Shown here piece by piece: positions 7,629-16,860 of a stretch of 40,082 nt of DNA. The DNA is taken from positions 1,009,389 to 1,049,470 of the forward strand of contig NZ_MPOH02000019.1 in NCBI RefSeq assembly GCF_001896135.2. Reading direction: 5' to 3'. The position numbers and the translations under genes are program-made. The DNA is from Streptomyces phaeoluteigriseus. Lineage in GTDB: Bacteria; Actinomycetota; Actinomycetes; Streptomycetales; Streptomycetaceae. The notes below the pieces were generated by a model. The model had not been told where the DNA came from. It worked only from the letters and a program-made list of their open reading frames with translations, and searched no databases. Positions within the stretch are counted from its first letter, which is position 1; each line of letters starts with the position of its first letter.

Positions 7629-8796
7629 CTCCCGAGGGACCACGTCCACCGTTGCCCACCGGTGGCTCGCCGACCGGGTCACCGCCGTGTGGGACCTCGT
7701 GACCGGTCGCCCTGTGTCCCTGTACGCGGCGTCGGTGCTGCGTATCGGCTACGGACTGCTGTACCTGGTCTTCCTGCTGCGCGAGTTCCCGCACCGGAAC
7801 GAGATCTGGGGTCCCGGCTCTCCGTGGACGCCCGCACTGGCGCAAGAACTCTTCGAGCAGACGGGGTGGAACAGCATCCTGGGCCTCTCCGACAGCCGGG
7901 CCTACTTCGAATGCTGCTACGGACTGGCTCTCCTCGCCTCGGCGCTGTTCACGCTCGGCTGGCGGACGCGCGCCGTGTCCGTCCTCTTCGCCGTCGTGGT
8001 GGCCTCCTTCCACGGCCGGGCGATCTTCATGACGGACGGGGGCGACAACCTAATCCTGCTCATGGCCCTCTACCTCGTCCTCACCGGGTGCGGTCGGCGC
8101 TGGTCCCTCGACGCGCGCAGAATCCGGCGGAAGGCACAGGGGAAGGGCGGCGCGCCGGCACCGCGCAGCAGTCCGACGGTGCGAGAACTCCACGACGCGC
8201 GAACGGCGTTGGTCACGGTCGTGCACAACTGCGGAATGTTCGTCATCGCGGCACAGGTCTGTTTCCTGTACGGGTCAGCGGGCCTGTACAAGGTGCAGGG
8301 CGCTTCCTGGGGCGGCGGTACCGCGCTCCACTACGCCCTGAACCTCGAACTCTTCCGGCCCTGGCCCGCCCTCTCCCAGTTCGTGGCCGAGTACACGCTC
8401 CTGGTCGCTGTCGCCGGCTACCTGACGGTGCTCCTGCAGGTGGCCTTCCCGTTCGTGCTCTTCGGCAGGCTGAAGTATCCCGTTCTGACTCTGCTGCTGG
8501 GCATGCACATCGGCATCGCCCTGCTGATGGGGCTGCCTCTCTTCTCCGGAGCGATGATCATCGCGGACGCGGTGTTCCTTCCCGACCGCTTCTACGTCTC
8601 CATGTCCCGCCTGTGCCGACGCGCGGCGCGCCGTTCGGACGGGGGGCGCCCCGCATCCGCACCGCCGGCCGAACGGAGAACCGTGCCCGCACAGAGTGGA
8701 CCCGGCGCGTTCGACTCGACATCGCCGGTCGCGGTCCCAACAGGGGGAAGGCAGCGGTCGGAGCCTTCGGGGCAGCCGCCGACCCGACCCTGCTGA
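7618..8796 (+). CDS. HTTM-domain integral membrane protein
   Basis: A 392-residue polytopic membrane protein of the HTTM class, the horizontally transferred transmembrane domain related to the membrane part of vitamin K-dependent gamma-carboxylase. Visible signatures include the N-terminal SVLRIGYGLLYLVFLLREFP, the loop FMTDGGDNLILLMALYL and a C-terminal helix block (LLLGMHIGIALLMGLPLFSG). It has about six to eight membrane helices and a cytoplasmic tail from about residue 325 that is proline/serine-rich and looks disordered. No lumenal carboxylase domain is present. It overlaps the DUF5819 gene, and the two probably form one envelope complex of unknown activity. Confidence 0.9.
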   Translation: MRSDSRGTTSTVAHRWLADRVTAVWDLVTGRPVSLYAASVLRIGYGLLYLVFLLREFPHRNEIWGPGSPWTPALAQELFEQTGWNSILGLSDSRAYFECCYGLALLASALFTLGWRTRAVSVLFAVVVASFHGRAIFMTDGGDNLILLMALYLVLTGCGRRWSLDARRIRRKAQGKGGAPAPRSSPTVRELHDARTALVTVVHNCGMFVIAAQVCFLYGSAGLYKVQGASWGGGTALHYALNLELFRPWPALSQFVAEYTLLVAVAGYLTVLLQVAFPFVLFGRLKYPVLTLLLGMHIGIALLMGLPLFSGAMIIADAVFLPDRFYVSMSRLCRRAARRSDGGRPASAPPAERRTVPAQSGPGAFDSTSPVAVPTGGRQRSEPSGQPPTRPC

Positions 8797-9046
8797 TGAT
8801 CACGCGCTGTTCGCGCTCACCCACGCGCTCGTCGGCCGACATCCGGCCGGTCGGTTCACCGCCACCACACGCGAGCGTCCGCGGTGTCGTGACAGCTTCC
8901 GCCGGTCGTCCATCCGTCCGTCCTCAGGGCGCTCGGAACCTGTGGTCGCCGTTCGAGAGATGGATCGGATGCGCCGCACCGCCGACGACCGATCGGCGAG
9001 TGGCGGACTTCGTCCCCACGCATTTCGTCCCGATAGGATCCGTTTT

Positions 9047-10157
9047 GTGATCAAGTCAGGGCGGCATCGACACCGCCACCGTCCCTACGGTGGCCACCGG
9101 CAGGCCGTGCTGCTGTCGCCGGTGCTTGTCACCGTCCTCATCACCGGTCTGGCGTTCTCCACTCCGAGGGAGATCGCCTTCAGCCGCCTCCTGCCCGCGG
9201 CACCCGCTCTCGCAGCCGCGATGTGGCCCGTCCTCCCGACGGTCCTGCTGGGGGCGTTCTGCCTTCTGGTCATGCTCGGCATCAGCTTCTTCCACAGCGA
9301 TCTGGGGACGCCCTACACGGCTGCCGCGATCGCCGCGGTCACCCTCGCGGCCGCGTATGCGAGCCATCTCCGGCTCCAGCGGGAGGAGACTCTCTTCCAG
9401 GTCCGGCTCGTCGCGGACGCGGCGCAGAAGGTGCTGCTGCGCCCGCTGCCACGCCGTATCCAGGACGTCGAGATCGAATCGCTCTACCTGGCGGCCCAGG
9501 AGCAGGCCCGGATCGGAGGCGACTTCTACGAGGCGGCCGACACGCCGTACGGAGTCCGCCTTCTCATCGGCGACGTGCGCGGCAAGGGCCTGTCAGCGGT
9601 GGGAGCGCGCGGCCGTGACCAACTGCTTCCGGGAGAACGCTTACGACCAGCCGGACCTGACGGGTCTCGTCCGCCGTCTGCAGATCACCATGACCCGCTA
9701 CAGCGTCGCGATCCCCGCCGACGATCAGCCGGAGCACTTCGCCACCGCTCTGATCGCCGAGATCCCGCACGGCGGCGCAAACGTCATGATCCTCAACTGT
9801 GGGCACCCTCCACCGGTGTTCGTACGGAGCGGGCAGGTCCACGTGCTCGAGCCCAGCCACCCCTCCACGCCGCTCAACCTCGCGGCGCTCCTCGGGGACC
9901 ACTACCACGTCGACACCGTCTCCTTCGCCCCCGGCGATCAGATGCTGCTCCACACCGACGGCGTCACGGAGACCCGCGACCGTTCCGGCGCGTTCTTCCC
10001 CCTGTCGGACTGGATGCAGCACCACGGCGCGGCCCCGCCCCGTGGGCTGCTGGACCAGCTCCACCAGGACCTGCTCCGCTACAGCGGCGGCAGGCTCGAC
10101 GACGACATCGCGGCCCTCGCTGTACGCTGCCGACACACTTCGGCCCAGGAGCCGTAG
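9047..10157 (+). pseudogene. SpoIIE-type PP2C phosphatase, broken by one frameshift
   Basis: Membrane-anchored serine/threonine phosphatase. The 5' part (GTG at 9047) encodes several hydrophobic segments (VLLSPVLVTVLITGLAFSTP, then a pair around AVTLAAAYASHLR) followed by the start of the SpoIIE catalytic domain (ARIGGDFYEA, LIGDVRGKGLSAV). Around 9602-9612 the frame shifts and the rest continues in another frame: AAVTNCFRENAYDQPDLTGL, LNCGHPPPVF, MLLHTDGVTETRDR, ending DDDIAALAVR. Both halves are intact and together give the normal family length of about 370 residues. One extra base near 9608 explains the break. Metal-binding Asp residues are present in both parts. It is either a sequencing error or a very recent knock-out; if intact it would belong to the anti-sigma/anti-anti-sigma partner-switch network. 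Confidence 0.85.
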
Positions 10158-10282
10158 GGAGGGACTGTCGGCGTCCGACAAGTCGTATCCGTAGGCCCGG
10201 CGCCCCCAGGGCAGCCGTCATTGGCGCTCGACCGAGTGGACCCGACGACGCTCGGCCGGCACGAGGAAAGAAGTCGCCCGCC

Positions 10283-10929
10283 ATGTCACTCGCCCGTGTC
10301 CACAACTTCTCCATCTCGCTCGACGGCTTCGCCACCGGTGTGGGTCAGAGCCATGACGCGCCGTTCGGCCACGCCGGCGAAAGGCTGCACGAGTGGATGT
10401 TCGCCACCCGGTGGTGGCACGAGTTGACCGCCCGGTCCGGCGGGACCGGTGGTCTCGACGACGTCTACGTGCGGCAGTTCACACCTGGCATCGGCGCCGA
10501 GATCATGGGTGCCGGGAAGTTCGGGTATCCCGGATGGCACGAGGACCCGCAGTGGAAGGGGTGGTGGGTCCCAACCCGCCCTTCCACACACCGACCTTCG
10601 TCCTCACCCATCACCCCCGCCCCTCGATCGAGATGGAGGGCGGCACCACGTTCCACTTCCTCGACACGTCGCCCGCCGAGGCGCTCGAGACGGCCCGCGA
10701 GGCCGCGGGCGGCCAGGACGTACGCATCGGCGGCGGACCCACCACGATCCGTGACTTCCTCGCCGCCGGGCTCATCGACCACATGCACGTCGTGGTGGTC
10801 CCGATCCTGCTCGGTCGCGGCGTGCGCCTCTGGGACGGCTTGGAGGGCCTCGAGAAGGGCTACGAGATCGAGGCCGCCTCCTCGCCCAGCGGAGTCACGC
10901 ACATGACGTTCACCCGTGAGCGCCTCTGA
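10283..10929 (+). pseudogene. RibD C-terminal/DHFR-like reductase, broken by one frameshift
   Basis: Starts MSLARVHNFSISLDGFATG with GGAAAGAAG upstream, the usual opening of the stand-alone RibD-C/dihydrofolate-reductase-like family that binds NADPH. The frame is lost around 10562-10572 (KGWW, then a shift; GPNPPFHTPTFVLTHHPRPS resumes in the next frame) and continues to the normal end with VRIGGGPTTIRDFLAAGLID and a terminal THMTFTRERL. Restoring one G in the TGGTGGG run repairs the gene to about 215 residues, the family norm. Substrate unknown; such genes often act in drug or xenobiotic reduction or are of unknown role. It is followed by a convergent gene. Confidence 0.85.
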
Positions 10930-11090
10930 ACCGCATCACTCGATGCCACGTCCTTCGTGAGGCTTCGGCGGCACCCGCCGACTCCGCGATCCCGCCGTGG
11001 TGGCGTCCCAACCGGACCTGCCGGACGTTTCTGCGGCCGTGCTCTCGACCACGCTGCATGGGCATTCTGACTCGAAGCCGGAACCACGCC

Positions 11091-11929
11091 TCACGTTCCG
11101 GCCAGGTCGGTGCGCAGCATGTCGTGGTCCGAGTACGGGGTGGGTTGCACGCGGTGGTTGAGCGCGGTGATGCCTCGCAGGAAGACGTAGTCGAACTTGC
11201 TCCGCCAATCGGTGGTCGTGTCGCAGGTGTCGGCGGGCGCGGGACGCACTGGGGGTCCACATCCGCGGCCAGTGCCCACATCGGGGTGAGTTCGGGGGCG
11301 TCCGGCACCGCGTTGAAGTCGCCGAGAACGATCGCGCGGTCGTGCCGGGCGACCTCCGCGGCGAGTACGCCGATCTGCTCCGCTCGGACCGCTTCCTGGC
11401 GCCGTTCGGCGAGGTGTGTGTTGAAGACCCGCACGGACCGGCCGCCCACCACGGTGGTGACTGCCATGTACCCACGGTCCTCGGATCCGCCGTCGGGGTA
11501 CTCCACGTTGACGCGGTCGGTCATCGGTGCCGCCGAGAGCACCGCCTGACCGTAGGCTCCCGGACTCCACGGCACTCCCCCGCAGCGGCCCCAGTTCCGC
11601 AGGACGCTCCCGTACTCGACGTGGTAGACCAGCCCGTAGAGGCTCTCCAGATGATCCCGGATCCTCTCGACGTCGCGCGCGCAGGCCTCTTGCAGGCCGA
11701 TGACCTGGGGCGCGTACGTGGCGATCTCCGCTGCCCGGTCGACGTCGCTCGTCTCGCAGGGGTTGCAGATGTTCCACGTCATGACCCGGTTCGGTACGAC
11801 GTCCTTGGCAGCGTCGGCGGGCAGTGACCTGCCGATTCTGTCATCGCCCGGTGCGCTGGGGCCGACGAGCACCACGCAGGCCACGATCACGGCGCCCGCG
11901 AGCAACGGCGTGCCCTTTCCGAACACCAT
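11091..11929 (-). pseudogene. Endonuclease/exonuclease/phosphatase family protein, broken by one frameshift
   Basis: EEP-superfamily phosphodiesterase, probably exported: an N-terminal hydrophobic segment (GTPLLAGAVIVACVVLVGPS) precedes the catalytic domain. Motifs in order: MTWNIC (Asn), QVIGLQEA (catalytic Glu), VFNTHLAE, IVLGDFNAVPDAPEL (Asp, Asn). After DVDPQC (about 11243-11255) the frame is lost; the missing C-terminus is found in the adjacent frame as DWRSKFDYVFLRG and ends with YSDHDMLRTDL, which holds the SDH catalytic His. One missing base explains this. The start is the ATG at 11929 with AGGAGG two bases upstream, or the GTG directly after it at 11926, which has better spacing. The family cleaves nucleic acid or phospholipid phosphodiesters; the exact substrate is not visible. 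Confidence 0.85.
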
Positions 11930-12317
11930 CGCCTCCTGAGTATGGATACGTACGACAACCCACTTCCGTGGGCACGAGGTTACGGGACGCAGTTGTCGGC
12001 GACCCACGCGTCCGACCTGTCACCAGGGCCTTCGCCCCGCCCCTCCGCGAAGCGACGACGAGACCCACCTGCGTGCCCGAAGCCTCGCGCCGGGTACTTC
12101 GGCGGTCGTAGGCGTACGTGCCGTTGGCGTACGGCCGTCGGGAGGCCGGCCCTCCGGCACCACGCCACACGCGCCGGGCGCTGCCTCCGTCGCCGATGCT
12201 TCTCGCGGCCGTGACGCGTGACCCCGCCCGCTGGACCGGACCGCTTCGACCTCCCCTGGGCCCTTCTCCGGGCACCTCGGCTTCGGCCGGGGTCACGCGG
12301 ACAGGCCCTCGAAACGG

Positions 12318-12360
12318 CTCCGGGCGGCGCTCGCGCGGTGAGCGCGGGCACCGCCCGGAG
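12318..12360 (-). terminator. Large hairpin downstream of the TerD-protein gene
   Basis: CTCCGGGCGG (12318-12327) and CCGCCCGGAG (12351-12360) form a perfect outer stem, with an inner CGCTC/GAGCG stem (12328-12332 and 12340-12344). It lies about 95 bases past the stop of the minus-strand TerD gene and may terminate that unit. The rest of the 11930-12453 gap shows no convincing gene; a purine-rich stretch near 12370-12420 looks like ribosome-site sequence but leads to no open frame. Confidence 0.55.
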
Positions 12361-12453
12361 CGATGTCGTCGGCGAGGAAAGCGAAGGAACTCGTTTCAGA
12401 AAGGAGTTGAGAAGGAAGCCCCTTCATGGCCTCGCCATGGGCAACGCTAGCAC

Positions 12454-14625
12454 TCAGCCGGGGATCAGGTCGCGCAGGTTTTCGAGGGTGACGACCCGGG
12501 AGTCCGGGTGCAGTCCCTCGGGCCGTTCGAGACCGACGTACGTCACGGGTTCGTCCGGCACCGGCCCGCCGTCCCACAGCTCCACGGCCGTGGTGTCGCC
12601 GGACATCAGGTCGACCAGGTACCGCACCGTCAGGTGCTCGCGCTCCACGAGGGCACGCACCACCTTCGACACCGACACCTGGTTCTCCTCGACCCGGTTG
12701 GCCGACGAGATGCCCCTGAGATACAGGTGCAGCCACTTCGCGCGCCACCGGCCGTCGTCCTCGCGCCGGAACACCAGCGGCAGGGCCACTCGGCCCGCCC
12801 CGCGAAGCTCCGACTTCATCCGCACCGTGCGCGGCTCGAACGGCCGGCCCTTCTGCTCACCGTCGCGCAGCATGAAGCCGAAGAACGACTCCTCGACCTC
12901 TTCGAAACCCTCGCCGGCGTAGATGTTGACCTGCGGAACGATGAACGTGCTGCGTACGCGGTCCAGGGACAGGTCGATGAACTCCGAGGCGCCTTCGGGC
13001 GCCTCGGTGACATCGCCCGAGTGCTCACCCCCGACAGCCTTGAGGGAGGTGTAGGAGAGCCACGAGTCGGTGCTGTAGTCGGCGTGGAGAAGCAGTGCCG
13101 AGAGGTCGTAGTCGGTCCGGTCCTCGGTCTCCTTCCAGTACACGAAGAAGCGCAGGTGTTCGCCGTCGACGGCCGAGACCGAACCCCGCGGCAGCACGCC
13201 GAGCCCGGCCGCGGTCGCCCGGCCGCTGAGCGGGAGCGCCACGTCGAGGACGTCGGGGCCGAGCAGCAGCCGGTCCGGTGTCGGGAGCCGGCGGCGCAGC
13301 TCGGTGTCGAGGGCGGCGATCAGACGATCGCGGTCGGCGGCGGGGACGGGTCGCCGGTCATCGGGGGTCACCCAGCCGCGGCCCCGGCGGTTGACGAAGA
13401 TCCGGGGTTCGGCGGTCTGTCGTTCCCGGTTCTGGAAGTGCTCGCGGACCGACAGAACGACCCGGCCGGAGACCTCCGGAGCGACCCGCACCGCGGCGGC
13501 CAGCACCGCGTCCCGTTCGTCCTGGTCGGCGGCGATGCGCAGCAGGAGGTCCAGGGCACGGAACAGCTTGCCAGGAGCGGACGTCAGCAGCCGCACCGCG
13601 CCGAGGACGTCGTACTCGTCGAGCAGCTTCTCCAGGCGGCTGTCGAAGGACCGGGCCTCCTTCTCACCCCGCGCCACGGCGAACACGTCGGCGGCGTGCG
13701 GCCAGCGCGGGTACTCGTGCGGGTGGAGACGCTCACCGAGCCGCTTGAACGGCTCGCGGTGCGCGTGCACGTCGGCCAGCTTGGCGGGGTTCGCCGCGAC
13801 CACGGCGTCGAGGCCCGCGAGCAGCGCACGGCGGGCCGGCCGCGACAGGGCCCGGAACCGGGTCGGCTCCTGCAGCGTCACGTCGCCGCCCGACAGCGCG
13901 CAGGCCAGCCGCAGCACATCGGTGACGGTGTCCAGCAGGAGGTCCGCGCCGGCCGCGAGACGGGCTTCGTTGACGACGGCCCGGTTCTCGCGGACCGGGA
14001 TCGACTCCGGCTGGGGGCCGGGCGCGCACCGCTCGGCGAGGGTCCTGAGGTCGCGCAGGTGGTCCTCGCCCAGTGGCGTCGTGCTGCCCGCGAGAGCCAG
14101 GTAGAGGTCGGTGAGTTCGTCGTCCAGGTCCCGCCCGAGGTGCAGGACGGTCACCCGGTCGCCCGCGGAGGCGATCAGCTCGTCCTGCGCCGCGAGCATC
14201 TCCTCGTAGGTGTGCTGGTAGCGGCCGTACGTGGGGAGGCTGAGCAGGTCCAGCACCCCGTGGGCCAGCTGCGTCAGCACGTTCTCACGCGACGTGTCGT
14301 CGCCGAGCGCCTTCGTCACGCACCGCATCCAGAACTCCTCGGTGTCCGGCACGTTCGCCGGAAAGTCGATGAAGTACGCGTTGTGCCGGACGTGGTCGCC
14401 CACCATTTCGCTCACGGTGCGCAGCGTCCGCCCGGCGGTGTGCACGACCGCGGCCTCGGACAGCCCCGAGAGCCGCTCCAGCAGCTCCGCCGAGAGCTTG
14501 AACCCCACGGAGGTCAGCGCCGCGTCGAACTGCCGCGCGGCGGTGGCCCCTTCCCCGGCGGAGCCCCTGGGGGTGGGGAGGCGGTGGGTGTGCCGGATGA
14601 CCAGCGATTCGAGACTGTGCGCCAT
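12454..14625 (-). CDS. Large TerD-domain protein (MXAN_6230/SCO0854-like, no RING seen)
   Basis: A 723-residue cytoplasmic protein. The C-terminal part (about 480-680) is a TerD-like domain: LRFFVYWKE, DLSALLLHADYSTDSWLSYT, a GGEHSGDVTEAPEGASEFID block, and FFGFMLRD. The long helical N-terminal region (about 20-450; DLLSLPTYGRYQHTYEEMLA, GKLFRALDLLLRIA) resembles, from memory, the MXAN_6230/SCO0854 family of RING-plus-TerD proteins, but no Cys-rich RING cluster is present here. TerD domains bind calcium and belong to the tellurite/stress Ter network. I chose the ATG at 14625; a GTG at 14679 is possible and neither has a good ribosome site. It lies 107 bases downstream of the trypco2 gene on the same strand, hence probably co-transcribed, and diverges from the protease-kinase operon. 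Confidence 0.8.
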   Translation of the reverse strand: MAHSLESLVIRHTHRLPTPRGSAGEGATAARQFDAALTSVGFKLSAELLERLSGLSEAAVVHTAGRTLRTVSEMVGDHVRHNAYFIDFPANVPDTEEFWMRCVTKALGDDTSRENVLTQLAHGVLDLLSLPTYGRYQHTYEEMLAAQDELIASAGDRVTVLHLGRDLDDELTDLYLALAGSTTPLGEDHLRDLRTLAERCAPGPQPESIPVRENRAVVNEARLAAGADLLLDTVTDVLRLACALSGGDVTLQEPTRFRALSRPARRALLAGLDAVVAANPAKLADVHAHREPFKRLGERLHPHEYPRWPHAADVFAVARGEKEARSFDSRLEKLLDEYDVLGAVRLLTSAPGKLFRALDLLLRIAADQDERDAVLAAAVRVAPEVSGRVVLSVREHFQNRERQTAEPRIFVNRRGRGWVTPDDRRPVPAADRDRLIAALDTELRRRLPTPDRLLLGPDVLDVALPLSGRATAAGLGVLPRGSVSAVDGEHLRFFVYWKETEDRTDYDLSALLLHADYSTDSWLSYTSLKAVGGEHSGDVTEAPEGASEFIDLSLDRVRSTFIVPQVNIYAGEGFEEVEESFFGFMLRDGEQKGRPFEPRTVRMKSELRGAGRVALPLVFRREDDGRWRAKWLHLYLRGISSANRVEENQVSVSKVVRALVEREHLTVRYLVDLMSGDTTAVELWDGGPVPDEPVTYVGLERPEGLHPDSRVVTLENLRDLIPG

Positions 14626-14732
14626 TCGGGGATGATCGCAGAGGTGTGCGAGTCGGCGCACAGGGGTTTCCTCGCTCACGCCGTCACCACCGAACCCCGC
14701 TCCGCCCTGCCGGTCCCCGGGCGGACACGGTC

Positions 14733-15071
14733 CTAGCGGGTGTTCCCGTCGTCCGGCTCCGGGGCCGCATGGTCCTCGTTCCGGCTGACCGAGATCCGTC
14801 CTCCCGAACTCGTCTCCGGTTTCAGTTCGACCTGCACCTGATGGGTCGTCTGACGGTCGACCGATCCACCCAGTTCGGCTGTCACCACGCCGATGCGCAC
14901 CCCGCCGCGGGCTGTTCCGGACTGGTGGACCTGCACCGTGAACGTCAGGCTCACCTTCTCCACGGTGAAGCCCAGGGCCCGGCCCTGTGCCTCGTCGCGG
15001 GCCCGTTCCAGTTCGCCCCGGATCTGGCGGATCACCTCGGTCAGCCCCACGAATCCCGGCCCGTCCGTCAA
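14733..15071 (-). CDS. Trypco2 family protein (trypsin-co-occurring domain)
   Basis: A 112-residue protein. After a short leader it begins VGLTEVIRQIRGELERARDE and continues with alternating beta strands (FTVEKVSLTFTVQV, GVRIGVVTAELGGSV, THQVQVELKPE), exactly the layout I know from the trypco2 family, a small domain encoded next to trypsin-like proteases in actinobacterial conflict/signalling loci. Here it is divergent from such a protease only about 75 bases away. The TTG at 15071 is taken as start, with a GGGGGA site upstream; no ATG is suitably placed. The C-terminal 25 residues are charged and disordered. It probably binds or regulates the protease; this rests on conserved proximity, not on any visible motif. 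Confidence 0.85.
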   Translation of the reverse strand: MTDGPGFVGLTEVIRQIRGELERARDEAQGRALGFTVEKVSLTFTVQVHQSGTARGGVRIGVVTAELGGSVDRQTTHQVQVELKPETSSGGRISVSRNEDHAAPEPDDGNTR

Positions 15072-15135
15072 CTCGCATCCCCCGTAGGCTCGTTGATCCC
15101 TTGCCGCCCCAGTATGCGGCAGGACCTTGCGCTCG

Positions 15136-15141
15136 TATAGT
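15136..15141 (+). promoter_or_regulatory. -10 element of a probable leaderless promoter for the protease operon
   Basis: TATAGT lies six bases before the ATG at 15148, so a transcript would start on the A of the start codon. No ribosome site precedes this ATG, which supports a leaderless mRNA, common in actinobacteria. No good -35 hexamer is seen at 17-18 bases upstream; TTGCCG at 15101 is too far. The whole divergent region to the trypco2 start is only about 75 bases, so the two units may be co-regulated. Confidence 0.55.
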
Positions 15142-15147
15142 TCTGGT

Positions 15148-16860
15148 ATGGCGGCCGACGGGGGTGTCGATGATGGTTCGTCACTGGGAACGCCTTGCTG
15201 GGCGGTGCGCATCCGGCGGGCGGACGGGAAGATCGCGGGCGCCGGCATTCTGCTGAGCCCGGACCGGGTTCTCACCTGTGCGCACGTGGTCCAGGACAGG
15301 GACGCGCGGTTCACCGCGGAGTTCGTGGGAGCGGCGCCCGGTCTCGCGGTGCCCTCGGTGACGGCACGGGTCGACGGGGACGCGTACGTGCCCAACACCC
15401 GCGACGCCGACGGGGATCCCAGCGGGGATGTGGCACTCCTGCGGCTCGAGCGGCCGAGGCCTGCCGCTGAAACGACACTGCTGCATCGGCTCTCCGCACC
15501 CGACCGCGCGGTGCAGATGTACGGCTTCCCCTACGACCACAACGGCGGCATATGGTTCCGTGCCGTCATCGTCGGCGGCTGCGGTCGCGACGGGCAGGTC
15601 CAGCTGAGCCCGACGAGCCCCGGCGAACTCGCCAGTGCGGGGTGCAGCGGCTCGGGCGTGATGGACACGGTGACCAGAAAGGTCATCGGGATGGTCCTCA
15701 GCGGGATCGGGGACCGGCACGGGAACCTGTTCTCCTTCATGAGCCCCGCCGAGACCATCGTCCGGCACCTCCCCCAGGTCGACCGGTGGACGCGGGGAAG
15801 GACGGCCGTCGACGACCGGCTCAGGTCCACGCGCAAGGACGCGGCCGAGGCCCTGCTCGACGAGCCGTTCGCCCAGCGCCTCACCGACTGGCTCCAGGAC
15901 GACGGACAGCAGGTGAAGATCAGCCTCGTGCCCGCCGACGACGCGGTGCGGGCCGCCACCCTGCGCCGCGCCATCACCCTGGCCGACCGGGAGTTACGCA
16001 CCGCGGCCTCCGTGAACCGGGCTTCCCTCGATCCGCCCGGCACCGTCCCGTCGGCCGGCGGTCACGACCTGGCCGTGGACGCGGCGGGGCTCACCTCCAC
16101 CCGGATCGGGGAGCGGATCGCCGAGCGCATGGGACTGTGGCAGCACCCGGCCGACCCGGTGGCCGAACGGATCAGGGCCGCGGACGTCACCCTCACCCTG
16201 ATCGTCGTCGGCGTCGACGAGGCCGCCGACCCGCCGGCCCTGCTGGACCTCCTCAAGACCCTGCGTGCCAAGGGCAACCGCCTGCTGCTGGTCTTCCGCA
16301 CCCCCGGCGCCACCTACCGTCGAGCCCGCCACGAACTGGTCGTCGAGCCCGAACGGGAACGCCGCGCACGTCTCGTCGAGCGGCTGGAACAGATCACCGG
16401 GCCCCTCGCCCAGACCCTGCGCCGGCACATGGCCGCCGTGCGGGCCGAAGGCGTCCGGCCCGCCGACGCGGACCTGGTGAGAGCCCACGCCGCACTGGCG
16501 ACGCTCAGACTCGCGCAGGACGGCGACAGCGGCCCGGTCCGGGACCTGGTCCGCTACGAGCGGCTCGCCGACCGGGTGGTCGCGCGTATGACCACGGCCA
16601 TCGGCACACTCGACCGGCTCCGCGACCGGCGGGAGGAACTCGACGGCAGGCTGCGCAGCTACCACGTCCTGCACCTCGACTCCGTGCAGGGCAAGGAGGA
16701 GGACCTGGCTCTGGACGCGCTCCGGCTCCGCGCGCACGAACTGTTGCAGGCCAGGCCGTGCGACGTGAGAGCCGCCGAGGCCGCCGTGGAGGCCTACACC
16801 CGCCATGTCGACCGCGGGGCACCTCCCCGACAGGGACAGGGAGGTGCTTCCGCGTCATGA
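15148..16860 (+). CDS. Trypsin-like serine protease with STAND-like and helical C-terminal regions
   Basis: A 570-residue cytoplasmic protein with no signal peptide. Residues about 12-215 are a trypsin-fold protease with the triad His46 (VLTCAHVV), Asp94 (SGDVALLRL) and Ser167 (AGCSGSG). Residues about 340-395 (DVTLTLIVVGVDEAADPPAL, LLLVFRTPG) resemble the Walker B-sensor part of STAND NTPases, but I see no P-loop upstream, so that module would be inactive. The last 130 residues are helical and end with LLQARPCDVRAAEAAVEAYT. The divergent trypco2 gene and the downstream kinase and vWA genes place it in a signalling or conflict module as processing enzyme or effector. It overlaps the kinase by four bases (ATGA). 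A TTG at 15127 is an alternative start. Confidence 0.88.
   Translation: MAADGGVDDGSSLGTPCWAVRIRRADGKIAGAGILLSPDRVLTCAHVVQDRDARFTAEFVGAAPGLAVPSVTARVDGDAYVPNTRDADGDPSGDVALLRLERPRPAAETTLLHRLSAPDRAVQMYGFPYDHNGGIWFRAVIVGGCGRDGQVQLSPTSPGELASAGCSGSGVMDTVTRKVIGMVLSGIGDRHGNLFSFMSPAETIVRHLPQVDRWTRGRTAVDDRLRSTRKDAAEALLDEPFAQRLTDWLQDDGQQVKISLVPADDAVRAATLRRAITLADRELRTAASVNRASLDPPGTVPSAGGHDLAVDAAGLTSTRIGERIAERMGLWQHPADPVAERIRAADVTLTLIVVGVDEAADPPALLDLLKTLRAKGNRLLLVFRTPGATYRRARHELVVEPERERRARLVERLEQITGPLAQTLRRHMAAVRAEGVRPADADLVRAHAALATLRLAQDGDSGPVRDLVRYERLADRVVARMTTAIGTLDRLRDRREELDGRLRSYHVLHLDSVQGKEEDLALDALRLRAHELLQARPCDVRAAEAAVEAYTRHVDRGAPPRQGQGGASAS

Noticed and set aside
12508..14736. 742-residue plus-strand open frame
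   Set aside because: Antisense shadow of the TerD-protein gene; composition typical of GC-rich antisense frames, no recognisable motifs.
15127..15147. TTG start 21 bases upstream of the protease ATG
   Set aside because: Its AGGA site is only two to three bases away, and the TATAGT element fits a leaderless ATG at 15148 better. It cannot be excluded.
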